Shown: positions 34,068-44,671 of the stretch, in pieces
Layout of the letters: each line of letters starts with the position of its first letter
How positions within the stretch are numbered: position 1 is the stretch's first letter
Source of the DNA: Coprinus comatus
Taxonomy: Eukaryota; Basidiomycota; Agaricomycetes; Agaricales; Agaricaceae
Length of the DNA: 64,000 bases
NCBI GenBank assembly: GCA_034638255.1
Contig: JAWPGT010000001.1
Location: 1,550,001 to 1,614,000 of the forward strand
Direction of reading: 5' to 3'
Position numbers and translations under genes: made by a program
Notes under the pieces: model-generated
What the model was told of the DNA's origin: nothing
Databases searched by the model: none
Seen by the model: only the letters and a program-made list of their open reading frames with translations

Positions 34068-37000
34068 TCAATTGTCAGTGGACTCCAGCAACAAATCATA
34101 ACGACGTTGAACCTCTTCGTGATGTAGGGTATAAAATTCGTCCCAAGTACCTGCCGTCTTGCACTGAATCTGTATCAGGAGGTAAATAAAGGATTTTTCT
34201 GGACAGCAAGAATCTGGCATACCTTAGCAGTTAACTTTCCCCAAACTTCTTCTTCTGGTTCGTTACCTTCATCCCCACCTTCAAATGCAAAGAAACGAAC
34301 GACGGTTGTGATGTCGTCTTCTAAATCTTGTGCACGCCTGGCCTCTCCATCTGCTTGAATGGTAGTGCTACCAGTTGTTTGTATAGGTGGATCTACATCC
34401 ATGTGCGAAGGGGAAGTTGCATTATTTTGTCTTTGACTGGCCAAGTTTTCTTCCTTTGGTCGTTGTTGTTGCTTATCCTCCCAACGACTCTTCTCCTTGC
34501 GATGTGCGATACCACCTCGTTTCTTAGCCTCTTCAAATTTGTCACGGAATGTACCTGTCAGAAACATTGACCAAGAACCTTCTGTGTGGTGTGGTAGCTG
34601 AAAGAATACGTCTATTAATAAGTACCTTCTTGATTGAAAAAGAGTGCTCACTTTTTTATGGATAGCTTTAGCACAAGCACCGAGCCCCAGATACGGGTCG
34701 CGTTTATACAGTATAAACACATACTTTTCTACCCACTCTTTTTCAGCCGGTGTATATAAGAATCCCGCCCTGTTTCTTTCCCAGCCTTTCTTAGGCTCTG
34801 ATGGGGGTGTTGGGGTGAGGTCCCTTGGATAGTACCCATTTGACCCAACTTGAGCCATGGCCGCCGAATTTTGGCTGGCTTTGGATGAAGATGCATTTAC
34901 ATTCTCGGCTTGCAATCCACGGGTAGGTGTCTTTGTCTTTTTTTCAGTTATTTTTTCATCTCTGACTTGTGTTTTAGTTTTTGGTGTTGGTATTGGCGTT
35001 GCAGATACACTTTTCGAAGGTGTGTTGCTGGATCGCTTAGGAGGGGGGGGATTTGGCGTTTGAGGCACAGCGATATATTCCTTTTCCAATGCTTTCTGCT
35101 CTCTTCGTTCCTTAGCTTTTGCATTTTTGCGCAATCTCCTCTCTTCTTCTTTTTGGGTACTTTGCTTTCGTTTGAATAGATAATTTTCAATGTCAGTAGG
35201 CATTGATCCTCGCTGCAACGCATCGTGTACGAAGTGAGAGGTAACTGCAGGAATGTGTTCCCCTGCTGCAGTGTTGACGAGATTATTGAAGTCTGCCGAG
35301 TGGCTGTAAAGAACCGCGTAGTGTGCTAGTTTCATATCGGACGTTATGTGACCACCGCCTCTCTAATAATAAATCTAAGAAGTTATACGATCTGGAGGGG
35401 AGAACCTGACGTACCTTGATCGCTTTAACTACTGTCTGGCGGTCCTTGGAATACACTTGCACATAAAATTTTAATGGATCCCCTTCCGCATTCGTAAACA
35501 GTGCTCCAATGGACGCATCAGTGGAGCTCGAAATTAGTGGTTGACCTTGATTCTGGTAAGGATTCCGTGTTGGAACAGGGCTATGTGCTTCCAACTCCCG
35601 TTTCGACTCTTTTTTGCGATTTCCATTTCCCACTTCCGCTTCGTCCGCTTCGTCCTTCTGCTTCTGCTTCTGCTTCTGTTTCTGCAATTTCTTCTTCTTT
35701 CTTGCAAGACTTGCCAGAGAAAGTTCTTCTTCATCATCATCTGTACCAAGTAAATCATTTATGGAATCATAAGCATCCTCACGATCAACCTTCCGATCTA
35801 CACTCTTCCTATCCACACTTTTTCTATCCATACTCGGTCTCTTTCTCTTTCTCTTTATTGGACTCTGCAACAACATGGGTGACCGTGGTGGGCTCAAATC
35901 AAGTGTTCTTGCGTTCGTCATGTTTGCGTCCGACGAATGTTCTCGCACAGCACCTCCATTTCCAGAACCAGAGGCATTCAGAGGCTCCTGCATTGGCATC
36001 ATGCCAGGAAGCATACCTGGCCATTGTCCCATGGCAGGGACTGTGCCATATGTTCTCATAATATCCATTAATGCCGTTGTGAAATTCTCCTGAAATTGAG
36101 GAGGGACATTTGCTGGCGCTGGAGGTGCGGATACTGGACCACCATTTTGTTGTTGCGCCCCAAACATGGCAAGCATCTGTGGGTAAAACGGCATCATCAT
36201 GTTCATGTTCATATTGAAAGGAGCCATTCCAGCATTAGGCATCCCAATAGGAAGAGTCGCAGCACCCTGTAACGGTTGTTGCGAAAATGGAATTATAGGT
36301 TCTGTAAGAGATATAGAAGGTGTCGGGTGTGATTGAGATTCCGAGAAAACGGTGGGAGACATTGGGGCATTGGTATTCTCATTATCCGTCAATGCAGGTT
36401 TTGGGGTTCCTGAAGACACTGGTTTGCTGGAAGAAGATTTGCGTGTGTGTTTTTGTGGCCGATGAGAAGACGTGGAACTTTTGGGCCTAGGTATGGCAAC
36501 CTCCACAGGAGTTCCACGAGGGGTAGGAAGCCTGCCTCTTTAGTATGGATAGGAAGTGTTAGTAGATGCATAAAGCGCAAAAAAAAACAAAGAAACAAAG
36601 ATATCTAACAACTCACGTCGTAGGAGCTTCTTCTTCCCCTTCCACCGTTGGCTTGAGAATAGGTAATCCATCGTCTCTTGTCAAACAATTCCCCCAATTA
36701 TCTTGAGCAAGCAACCCCTTATTTTCAGAAATACATTTTGCAACCCAAGAAGTGTTCAGCACGACTTTGTCCTGGTCATTTCCCCATTCACGTATGAACT
36801 CTTTCCCTTGCCATGTTTCCGGATCAACAATCACTACGTGCGCGTTTTTGGGGTCACTACAAATGGCTGCACCATGTTTCTAAGATTGCAAAGAGGATTT
36901 TAGAGAAAGAGTCTTTCAGGCTCATGAGCATCGTACCTTTAAGGTCCGAACAAGCTTCGGGCGCTGAAGTATGCCACCTGCCTCGACGAATATTTGGATC

Positions 37001-37071
37001 TGGGTACCATCAGGTTGATGAAACAACGGAGGGCCATCTGGCAGCTGAGTTGATGGTGGGAGTTCCGACAT
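34068..37071 (-). CDS. Rap1-like BRCT/Myb protein (candidate telomere protein)
   Basis: Start ATG 37071 (MSELPPSTQLPDGPPLFHQP), stop TGA 34070-34068, several introns. The first ~110 residues form a Rap1-type BRCT: FVEAGGILQRPKLVRTLK joined to KHGAAICSDPKNAHVVIVDP and VVLNTSWVAKCISENKGL. A ~330-residue Met/Pro/Gln-rich spacer follows, with repeated RKSVDRKSVDRK and a Lys/Gln run. A second BRCT-like piece reads GGGHITSDMKLAHYAVLY with AVTSHFVHDALQRGSMPTDI. After another charged linker comes a Myb-like block: YTPAEKEWVEKYVFILYKRD, then across an intron KLPHHTEGSWSMFL. The HHT..SW turn is typical of Rap1 Myb domains. The C-terminal ~70 residues may be an RCT-like module. Telomere binding is inference; a generic BRCT/SANT protein is the alternative. 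Confidence 0.55.
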
Positions 37072-37745
37072 ATTTTCAGTTCACAGTTCTGTAGACGTGC
37101 TTGATCGCGTGTGGCGCGCTTGGGGTCACGGGCTCTTGGTATTTGCTGATAGCCTTTATGTTCCACCCGTCAAGTCAGCCAACAAAAAAAGTGAAAGAAT
37201 CAGGCGTATGTGGTTACGCGCATGTATCTCATGGTTAGTGCTAAATGGTTCCAGATAAATATGGTCTCTCACCAACTTGGACTACACGTGTCCCATCATC
37301 GATGGGGTTTCGATCGAATCCTAAAAACAGCTTTGCTAACTTGATTGCTTTTTCATTCCACCACAGGGCTTCGTATTCAAGCTCTCTCTTGTTTGAAAAA
37401 CTTCATTGATCAAATTGGTCCTCTCAACTTGTTCCACAGGAAAATTCATTACGTCATATGGCACCAACACATCTCTTGGAACCCTGCTCACGCACTTAAA
37501 ATAGATAAACTTATAGTTTCTCGTGCTAACCAATCAACTGGCATAAATGCACGGTGAATACACCTCAGATTTTGATCCTAGTTTCATGGACACACGTTCT
37601 GAATATTTCAGACAACAATACTCGCAAGAAAGGCCCAACCGATATTCCAAACGCATATGCAATTGACATAGTGTGCATATAATCATGGCATGATGGCAGA
37701 TATAATTGAACACGACAGCGAAAAAAGAGTACAACACAAAGCCGT
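37072..37745. other. Spacer between uS9 and the Rap1-like gene
   Basis: Holds the leftward promoter of the Rap1-like gene and the 3' region of uS9. A tRNA-like string near 37215-37330 was considered and rejected. No other gene seen. Confidence 0.4.
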
Positions 37746-38306
37746 TTAACGGTAACTGTGAATAAGATGTATTAGACCCTCCGTATCGGTTTCCAAACGT
37801 CAATCCACAGTACCTCTTTTGCCTGCGAGCACGAGCACCATGACCACCGAACTTCTTGGGCTCCATCCGTCTGGGGTCGGCAATGAGGAGAGTTCGGTCA
37901 TAGGCAACGAGCTTCTTCTTCAACTCCAGGGAGCTGTATGCATCGACATACTTGGCATAGTAAGCGACAAGGGCCTTGGCGATGGCCTGACGAATAGCAT
38001 AGACCTGCGATGTGTGACCACCACCCTTCACGCGTACACGGATATCAAGAACAGAGAAGGCGTCCTCGCCAGCGACTAGGACGGGCTCGTAAACCTTGAG
38101 GCGGAGGATCTCAGGCTGAACGAGTTGGATGGGAGAACCATTGATGCGAATGAGGCCACGTCCCTCTTTGGCGTGGGCGACCGCCGTGGCAGTCTATAAC
38201 ACATATCCGGACACAGGTCAATCTCGTCGTTTCAAGCACATAGCACAACATCGCGACATGCCTTCTTTTTACCGAATGTCTGAACGGCCTTGGTTTGCGA
38301 TGCCAT
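37746..38306 (-). CDS. RPS16: 40S ribosomal protein uS9 (S16)
   Basis: Cytosolic small-subunit ribosomal protein. Exons 38306-38262, 38193-37814 and 37755-37746 give 435 nt and 144 residues, the normal S16 length. Exon 1 encodes [15 protein letters not shown]. The first intron (38261-38194) begins with GC, not GT, and ends with TATAG; only this donor gives the conserved join [16 protein letters not shown]. Exon 2 contains [40 protein letters not shown] and [20 protein letters not shown]. The last exon has only 10 nt and supplies the conserved C-terminus SYR plus the stop. A 5' leader intron upstream of the ATG is possible. Confidence 0.95.
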
Positions 38307-38571
38307 TTTGTGGAAGCCGACTTTGGCGAGCTAATGACTATCAGATCTCTGTTATACATTCAGCATGGCGATTACGCACCTTGTTCTTGAGGTCGTCGAG
38401 GCCGGCGTCGATAATAGTCCAGTAAGGGTAAGAAATCGGTGGCTTGAGACAGCTAGGTAGTTTCTGCGGAGAGTGCCGGACATCTGACTAAGCATTGCTC
38501 TTTCCCGAACTTGGGCCTTTTCCGGTTCGGGTATCCCGTTCTGAGCTGAAGCACGCGAGACGAACTTCGCT
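38307..38571. promoter_or_regulatory. Divergent promoter of uS9 and mitochondrial bL4m
   Basis: 265 bp between start codons. The uS9 side may contain a leader intron (donor-like GTGCGT on the minus strand near 38379, acceptor CATTAG near 38332). Co-regulation of cytosolic and mitochondrial ribosome genes is only a suggestion from the layout. Confidence 0.35.
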
Positions 38572-39510
38572 ATGTTCGCCAGGCCTCTCGCAAGTGTATG
38601 TCACTTATGATCGTATATGTGGACTTACAACTCACGCAGCTCATAGTCGTCTCGTCTCTCTTCTCGTTCCCTTGTTAGCCCGTCGCGGACACCGTTGGCG
38701 CGTCTCTCCACCACGACCAAAGCCATTGAGTCATCATCAATTGCTCAAGGTAGTCCTTACATATTGCCTCACTCCCAAAGCTCACACTTCTTAGTAACTC
38801 CCGTTGCTCACCCAATCATCCTTTCCCTCACCACTCCTCTCTATCATAAACCTTCCGATCCAAACCACGAGCAGCATGTCGTCGCTCTCGACCCCACCGT
38901 CTTCAACCACCCCATTCGACGCGATATCCTCCATCTCTGTGTAACACATTACCGAGACTCTCTCCGCCAAGGTTCTGCCAGCACAAAGACACGTGGTGAA
39001 GTCGCTGGTTCAGGCCGTAAAGTCCGTCCCCAAAAAGGTTCCGGTAAAGCTCGCCTGGGTGATGCTCAATCCCCTATGCTGGTCGGTGGTGGTATTGCTT
39101 TCGGTCCTAAACCTCGAGACTTCAGTACCAAGCTACCTAGGAAAGTTATACAAATGGGCTTGCGTGTAGCACTGAGCGCAAAGATGCGCGAGAACAGGCT
39201 GGGTGTTATGACTGGTATGGACTGGCCCAGTGCGAAGACAGGGCCTCTGTCGAAGAAGATTGATGAACTCGGACTGCGCAAGACCCTCTTCATTACCGGA
39301 GAAGAAACTACACCTGTTGGGCTAAAGAGAGCTCTCGCCAATATTCCCTCCGTCGAGTTGGTACCTGCCAAAGATGTGAACGTTTATGAAATACTCCAAT
39401 GGCAACAAGTTGTTCTAGACGTCAAGGCCGTGGACTACTTTGAACAGACTCTTAAGAAGGATGTTCCTTTGCTCCCCTTGCCTCTCCTGGAGACAACAAT
39501 CTCTGCTTAG
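38572..39510 (+). CDS. YML6: Mitochondrial large-subunit ribosomal protein bL4m
   Basis: Exon 1 (38572-38595) encodes MFARPLAS; exon 2 begins at 38647 after the acceptor CATAG and continues the Arg/Ser-rich matrix-targeting presequence (SSRLSSRSLVSPSRTPLARL). A second short intron (about 38750-38794) may be spliced; the frame stays open either way. The L4 core is clear: HPIRRDILHLCVTHYRDSLR, TKTRGEVAGSGRKVRPQKGS, GKARLGDAQSPMLVGGG, AFGPKPRDFSTKLPRKV and RVALSAKMRENRLGVM. Family members bind domain I of large-subunit rRNA. The name follows the yeast mitochondrial L4. Confidence 0.9.
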
Positions 39511-39555
39511 TTTACTTTAATCACTGTTGGGTATTTATCGTTAATGACAGCACTA

Positions 39556-40953
39556 TTAGATGTAGGTCGTGTCAGGATTCCGCTTCGTCCTATCTTTGAT
39601 TATAGCAGGAATCTCCTCTCCGCCCTCAGCCTCGATGTCTCTCCAAATACTCCATTGCTTGTTGCTGTATGTGACCTCAATACCTTGTTCGACATTCGCC
39701 CTAATAACTACTTCCCCTTCCATATTGTCCACACTATTGGAAGCCAAAGGTAGTTGGATTTTGAGTCTTTCATTTCGCAATTCGGTAGGAATGATCTCCA
39801 TCAAGTTCATTTCCTGCCATTTCAATGTTGTATAACACACCATGAGTGACCTGAACGGAATGAATTTGTTGAAATTTAAACGCCGAATCATCAGATTGTC
39901 CACAAACTCGATGTCCACAAGTTTTGTGAATGGGCTAGAACGTTGGGGGAAGATGTCCGGAGTCCAACTCCATGAATGCCGTAGCCTGACATTTTGCAAA
40001 AGAGAGGTAGGTTTATTCCATGCTTCCACTGTGTGCGGGTGGAAGTGACCCAAGTCTTCGAACTGGGAAAAGTAATTCTGGTTTGAGATGTCCAGGATCT
40101 TGACGTTGGGGAGGTAAAGGATGGGTAACAGGCAAGAACATTTGTGAAGTACATGTCCAGGGAGGATGACAGATAAGTACTGTACCGATGGGATAGCAAC
40201 CAGGTTTTCTACATTGAAATTATGGATACTTGTCGCATAGTCAAGGTCAAATTCCGTATGCTTGTTGTGTACGAGGAATAGTGTCGTAAGATTTGGCAGG
40301 TTTTGGAACAATTGACGATACTCAGCGGTGCTGAATGCAAAATCCTGGAGATGCAGGGTTGATAGAGATGATAATGTGTTGGGTAAAGCAAAAGAGAAAT
40401 GGGCTATACTGGAAATGTACTTCAGATTTGGAGCAAATGGGAAGAGTGGGGAGAAGTTTGGCATCAATGTTTTTTGACTGTGTACCGCTGAGGTATCGAT
40501 CCTGATTGTTGTGAGTTTATTAGCAATCTGCCCTCCTAGGTTCGCAAGTAAGGTCCTGAGCTCGATGACATTGTTGATCTTGAGAAAGAGGGTCCGGATG
40601 CGGTGGATATGTCCCACAATGGCTATTTGCTGCAACATAACCTGGTATGCTTGATTTTCGTCCTTCGACCATCTCCTATCATGATGGGTGTCGTAGAATA
40701 AGTCAAAGGGTTGATCCGTCGACTTCTCTAGATATGTTCGAGGGTTATAAGTGTCTTGAGGGGTGAAGACTACAGAGGTCCAGAGGGAAGATATGCCAAT
40801 GAAGACATGTCTCCAATATTGGCAAACCCCGGAGCAAGTCACTAAGTGCTTCCCGGCATCTGAACTTTCACTTTGTCCATGTTGATCCCATTTGAGATGA
40901 GAATAGATCTCAAGTAGAATATCTGCAGGAAGCTCCTGTGCAATCATATTCAT
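39556..40953 (-). CDS. F-box protein
   Basis: Intronless 465-residue protein from ATG 40953. The F-box lies at residues 5-60 (ELPADILLEIYSHLKWD, VCQYWRHVFIGISSLWTSVV). The rest has irregular Leu-rich segments (LSTLHLQDFAF, LPNLTTLFLVHNKHTE, LPNVKILDIS), fitting a degenerate LRR fold. Presumably a substrate adaptor of an SCF ubiquitin ligase, binding Skp1 through the F-box. Agaricomycetes carry large and fast-evolving families of such genes, so the substrate cannot be guessed. It converges tail to tail with bL4m, 45 bp apart. Confidence 0.8.
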   Translation of the reverse strand: MNMIAQELPADILLEIYSHLKWDQHGQSESSDAGKHLVTCSGVCQYWRHVFIGISSLWTSVVFTPQDTYNPRTYLEKSTDQPFDLFYDTHHDRRWSKDENQAYQVMLQQIAIVGHIHRIRTLFLKINNVIELRTLLANLGGQIANKLTTIRIDTSAVHSQKTLMPNFSPLFPFAPNLKYISSIAHFSFALPNTLSSLSTLHLQDFAFSTAEYRQLFQNLPNLTTLFLVHNKHTEFDLDYATSIHNFNVENLVAIPSVQYLSVILPGHVLHKCSCLLPILYLPNVKILDISNQNYFSQFEDLGHFHPHTVEAWNKPTSLLQNVRLRHSWSWTPDIFPQRSSPFTKLVDIEFVDNLMIRRLNFNKFIPFRSLMVCYTTLKWQEMNLMEIIPTELRNERLKIQLPLASNSVDNMEGEVVIRANVEQGIEVTYSNKQWSIWRDIEAEGGEEIPAIIKDRTKRNPDTTYI

Positions 40954-41232
40954 ATTATCTTGTCGATGTGGATTACTACCATATATCTAACAAGGGTGAT
41001 TGACCAAGTAAACTTACCTGAGTCTTGCCTGAACCACACTGCAGAATAAGTAACGGGTCGGGAGCTTTTGATCTTGAAGCGATTATTTCTCTATCACTTG
41101 CGACCGAAATGTTACACAAAAAGGTTGATACATACGCCCCCCGTATAACATAACCATAACGGCTGTCTTCTATACTGGGAATAGCGCCATCAAACCGACT
41201 AGGTCAGACCAAAATTAGATCAGCTTTCTAAA

Positions 41233-42348
41233 ATGCAACCTGCACCATCACCATCAGCAAGTCGCGGAGATGCTGTCGTACAACCTGCATATTTCACGTC
41301 TGCTCTTTATGTGGACGCTGTCCGAAAGGATATGGAGAATCTAGTCCGGCTGTATAAATCACGCTATTGCCAACTGGAATTTCCCATTACCCCTTTTGCA
41401 TTATTCAAAGAGTTGTGGTGTTCTCAAGGCTGGAATTGGCTACATTTCAAAATCTTCAATAATCGATCCCGTGAAACGTTCTTGCTAGTTACCATGAGAC
41501 TTTTTCTTGGTTAGTTTTGCGTCACTCTTCAATTGCTTCTCTATTTACTCAATGTGATTTATAAGAACATCTAACCGATGAGGATATTTTGACTCGAGTA
41601 GTAGGGCTTTTCTGTGCATATACCTTCTACGAAATCCAACCGTCGGCATCCGCGCCTCATCTATGGCGAATCAATCATATTCCTATTCCTTTAGGTGAGT
41701 CATCGTCACTAATAACAGTCTAATTGATCGTGAACAAGAGGGATAGATCATTTCACCGAATTGACTTCTCTCGTGGATAAATTGGTAACTCCGGATCTCA
41801 TACCATTACATCAATACGTGCTTCACCTATCATCATTGCTAGTCAGGAACAACATATTTTATATCCTTCCTTCATCTCAACTAGGGGCAGAAAATCCCAG
41901 AGAGCTTCCACGGGAGATTGTCGTAAATCAAGCAACACCAACTATCGCACCGGAATCATCAGGCTCTAAAAAGAAGGGACGCCCATCAAACCGCGATAAA
42001 GCCAAAAAGGCCCGGGCTGCCCTCGCAGGATTGGACCAATGGCTTTGCAATTCATCCAATTCTTTAAATATTCCTATTTTTCCATTACAGGAGGACGAAT
42101 TCGTTCGCTATCAGGCGGATAAAACAGCATTGCTTTCGGCGCTGGGAAACTCAGGGCAAGAGTCAATCGTACGAAATGCGAATGTTATTATACTAGAGCG
42201 TTTGCGACAAGCCCAGGCAATCCAAGAGGAAGAGTCTGACGGGACTCAGCGATTTGCAGGTTTGGAACGGGTAGAACTGGCGGTGTCCGAGATTACCAGA
42301 GCCGATGGACCAGGGGTTCTTACGATGTTAACAAGCAGTCCCCCTTGA
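41233..42348 (+). CDS. SNAPC1 (SNAP43)-like snRNA promoter-binding subunit
   Basis: Three exons: 41233 to about 41511, about 41568-41695, and about 41747-42348; the joins LG/EHLTDED and IPL/DHFTELTS are in frame. The N-terminal ~190 residues follow the SNAP43 pattern: FPITPFALFKELWCSQGWNW, then VGLFCAYTFYEIQPSA, a segment with WRINHIPIPL, and LHLSSLLVRNNIFYILP. SNAPc with its largest Myb subunit activates snRNA genes in animals and plants; fungal versions are poorly studied. The C-terminal part has a basic patch (KKKGRPSNRDKAKKARAA) resembling an AT-hook (KKGRPSNR) and an acidic tail. The assignment rests on pattern resemblance, not on unique motifs. Confidence 0.55.
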
Positions 42349-43518
42349 CAATGTCTTAACTACCCTTTCTAACTAAACCAGAGCTTTAACTCATCGGTGT
42401 CCTGTTTGCTTTTCATTTTCTGCTTCTTATGTCCATACCTAAACCCACTAGCACTAATGATGAACTATAATGCGGGTTTTACTTCAAGTCCTTTTACATC
42501 AACAGCAGTATAGTTCAAAAGTCCTCAAACCACAACTCCAGACTGTGGATTTTAACCTGGCTCAGTGCGACCAAAAAAAAACCAAAACAATCTTGCAGAG
42601 TGCTGCGAGTAGTAACACACTGGTAAGTCCCTAGTACAAACCCCTTGACAGTTGAGATTATTGGTAAATTACATCGCAAACTAAAACGTTGTTGTGTGAT
42701 AAAAACAGGTTGGCTCGGGTCGCTAAACTGTGTCAGAAAGTGAAAATAAATCTGGAGTCTTAGATTCTGTTACAGACAAGGTAAGTATGTAGTGTAGGCG
42801 GTTTCCGGTTCGAAAGCGGATATGTAAATATTTCGCAGTGTTCATTGCCGCCAGACCCTCACCTTAGGGCACCAATATTTTTTCCCAATTATCCTGAAGC
42901 GGACAATCAATCACTTACACAATCCTGACCCTCAACGAGATAGCAAGAACGATGCGGGTGGATCGTATCTCCACCGTCGAAGTGTTACAAATGTTGGGCG
43001 TTTAATTATAATGGGTGTAAGCATTATAACACTCTTGTGCGATGTCATCATGGTTCTGATTATTTATACAAATTATCGTACTGCCGGGTACCCGATGGTG
43101 GTACATTTCACAAGACAACGGCAATCTATGAACGGTGGTTTTTAACTTGGTGGAATCAATGCTTCTGCCAGTGGGCAGGTGAATAATACTTTAAAACTCG
43201 CGCCTTCCAATAACTATACGATAGATATTTAGGTTCCAGCTATGCCTGGTAATTGAGGACTTATTGACAAAGAAATACCACTGGAAGAATATTCTAAAGC
43301 TTTATACACCAACCCCGGAGAATGATTAGAGTTTGTTTTTAGTGATGAGTTCGACACTGACGGAAGGACATTTTATCCTGGAGAAGATCCATACCGGGAG
43401 GCAACACCCTCATTCTCTAGGTGAACAACATGGAATGGTATGATCCAGAGGCAGTTACCACCAAAGATGGAAACCTCGAGCTCACCTTTTCACATAAACG
43501 GACGCATCTTCCGTCATG

Positions 43519-43533
43519 AGGAACACGCCTCTT
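43519..43533 (+). repeat. Target-site duplication, left copy
   Basis: AGGAACACGCCTCTT, identical to 43750-43764; flanks the retroposon-like insert. Confidence 0.85.
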
Positions 43534-43749
43534 TTTTTTTTTTTTAAGGTAGGGGAAAAGTCACCGACTGACCGACTTGTGATTTGAACAATCACAAAGT
43601 GTGGGGTTCTCGCATAAGGAGGGACCCACTAAAACCCTGTAGGCATTTAAAACCCACTACCTGTGGGGGAGATACATACCTAGGGTACTATATCATTCCA
43701 CCTTTCTCGACACTGCATCGGGAAAGTCCAAGTTGCTTTGGCAGGCGCC
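43534..43749 (-). mobile_element. Short retroposon (SINE-like) insertion, minus orientation
   Basis: A 216-bp segment unrelated to the host pseudogene is flanked by perfect 15-bp direct repeats. It starts on the plus strand with a T run (14 T including the end of the repeat), so on the minus strand it ends in a poly(A) tail, the hallmark of LINE-driven target-primed retroposition. It has no coding capacity. A 7-bp inverted repeat (43577-43583 with 43591-43597) encloses TTGAACA; on the minus strand this includes GTTCAAATC, like a pol III B box, but it lies near the tail and not near the head. No second copy was seen in the window. Confidence 0.75.
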
Positions 43750-43764
43750 AGGAACACGCCTCTT
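43750..43764 (+). repeat. Target-site duplication, right copy
   Basis: AGGAACACGCCTCTT, identical to 43519-43533. Confidence 0.85.
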
Positions 43765-44671
43765 CGGAAGATCGGCACCCGAAATTGATGTGCTCGAGAC
43801 ACAGGTAATTCAATATATGTATACCAAGAAAGAAATCGCACTGGTTAACTCTACATAAAGGTTACAGGAAACCCAAGGGCAGGGATAGTTTCGCAATCTG
43901 CTCAGTGGGTGGCAAGTTGGTTCTCTTATCAAACCCGTTTGAACACATACAAAGGAGCTGTACATCAAAAAGCAACCTCTGTTATTACGTCAACAAGTAA
44001 GTCTTGAGCCATTTGTCCTTTGCTATGATGGTTAATAAACTTTAATAAAGATCAAAGGTGCTACGAACTTTCATCAAATTCTTGCTTTTCTTAGCTATGG
44101 GTTCGAGTAAAAGCCTGGTCTTGGAGATGCAGTCAGTCTTTTCACTCACAACGCAGATATCTTCTTTGTTGATACTCTTCACCGCTCAGTATATCGCATG
44201 GTTGTCAGATAACAAGTTAGCCTGGATATTCCAGATCTGGGGGAGCAGCAGCTGATCCTCGAGTACAAATTTCGGCTAAACCAGTTCCCCAGGAACCTTT
44301 AGTATGTACGTCATCACTTTGCACCATTATGATCTGCTTAGTCGACTCCCCTTAGTATCTTCCTTACCAACCTGGGGTTATCGTGCAACTTTGATGTGTC
44401 GACTTTGAACATCTCATCTTCCCTACCAAAAATGAAAGTGGATTGGATTAGAGTATGTTAGTCTTCTAACGCAATAATGTTGGATGCGACCTCAAATATT
44501 TCCATAAAAAAAGCTTACATTGAACACTAAACCATTTTATAATGTAGCGTTCGGCTGATTTTACTTAATTCTTTCGACCAGGTATATTGAAGCGTACACT
44601 GCTTTTAATCTTACGACATGGGTTGATGATTATGGATAGCCTTTGCCCAAGAACTCATTCGTGACCGGTTA

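Larger units (their letters stand above)
42709..44671 (+). pseudogene. Degraded tandem copy of the KRE6/SKN1-like gene
   Basis: This stretch aligns exon by exon with the KRE6-like gene about 3.3 kb downstream, including intron positions (for example the donor after ACAAG at 42781). Two nonsense codons are visible: TGA at 43254-43256 where the other copy has Trp (MPGNWG), and TGA at 43323-43325 where it has Asp (GEDLEL). The part matching about 46816-47290 of the intact copy, which carries the first half of the catalytic domain, is deleted. Near the deletion joint a 216-bp foreign segment is inserted (43534-43749). The last recognisable piece matches the C-terminal TTWVDD block near 44620. Similarity upstream of 42709 is too weak to fix a start. 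It cannot make a functional protein. Confidence 0.88.

Noticed and set aside
37215..37330. tRNA-like string with a weak A-box (CATGGTTAGTGC) and a weak B-box (GATCGAATCC)
   Set aside because: The T-arm does not fold with a 7-nt TTC loop, the acceptor ends do not pair, and box spacing is too long without a recognisable intron.
43584..43808. 74-codon plus-strand frame across the insert in the KRE6 pseudogene
   Set aside because: It spans the junction of unrelated sequences (insert, target duplication and pseudogene) and shows no protein family features.
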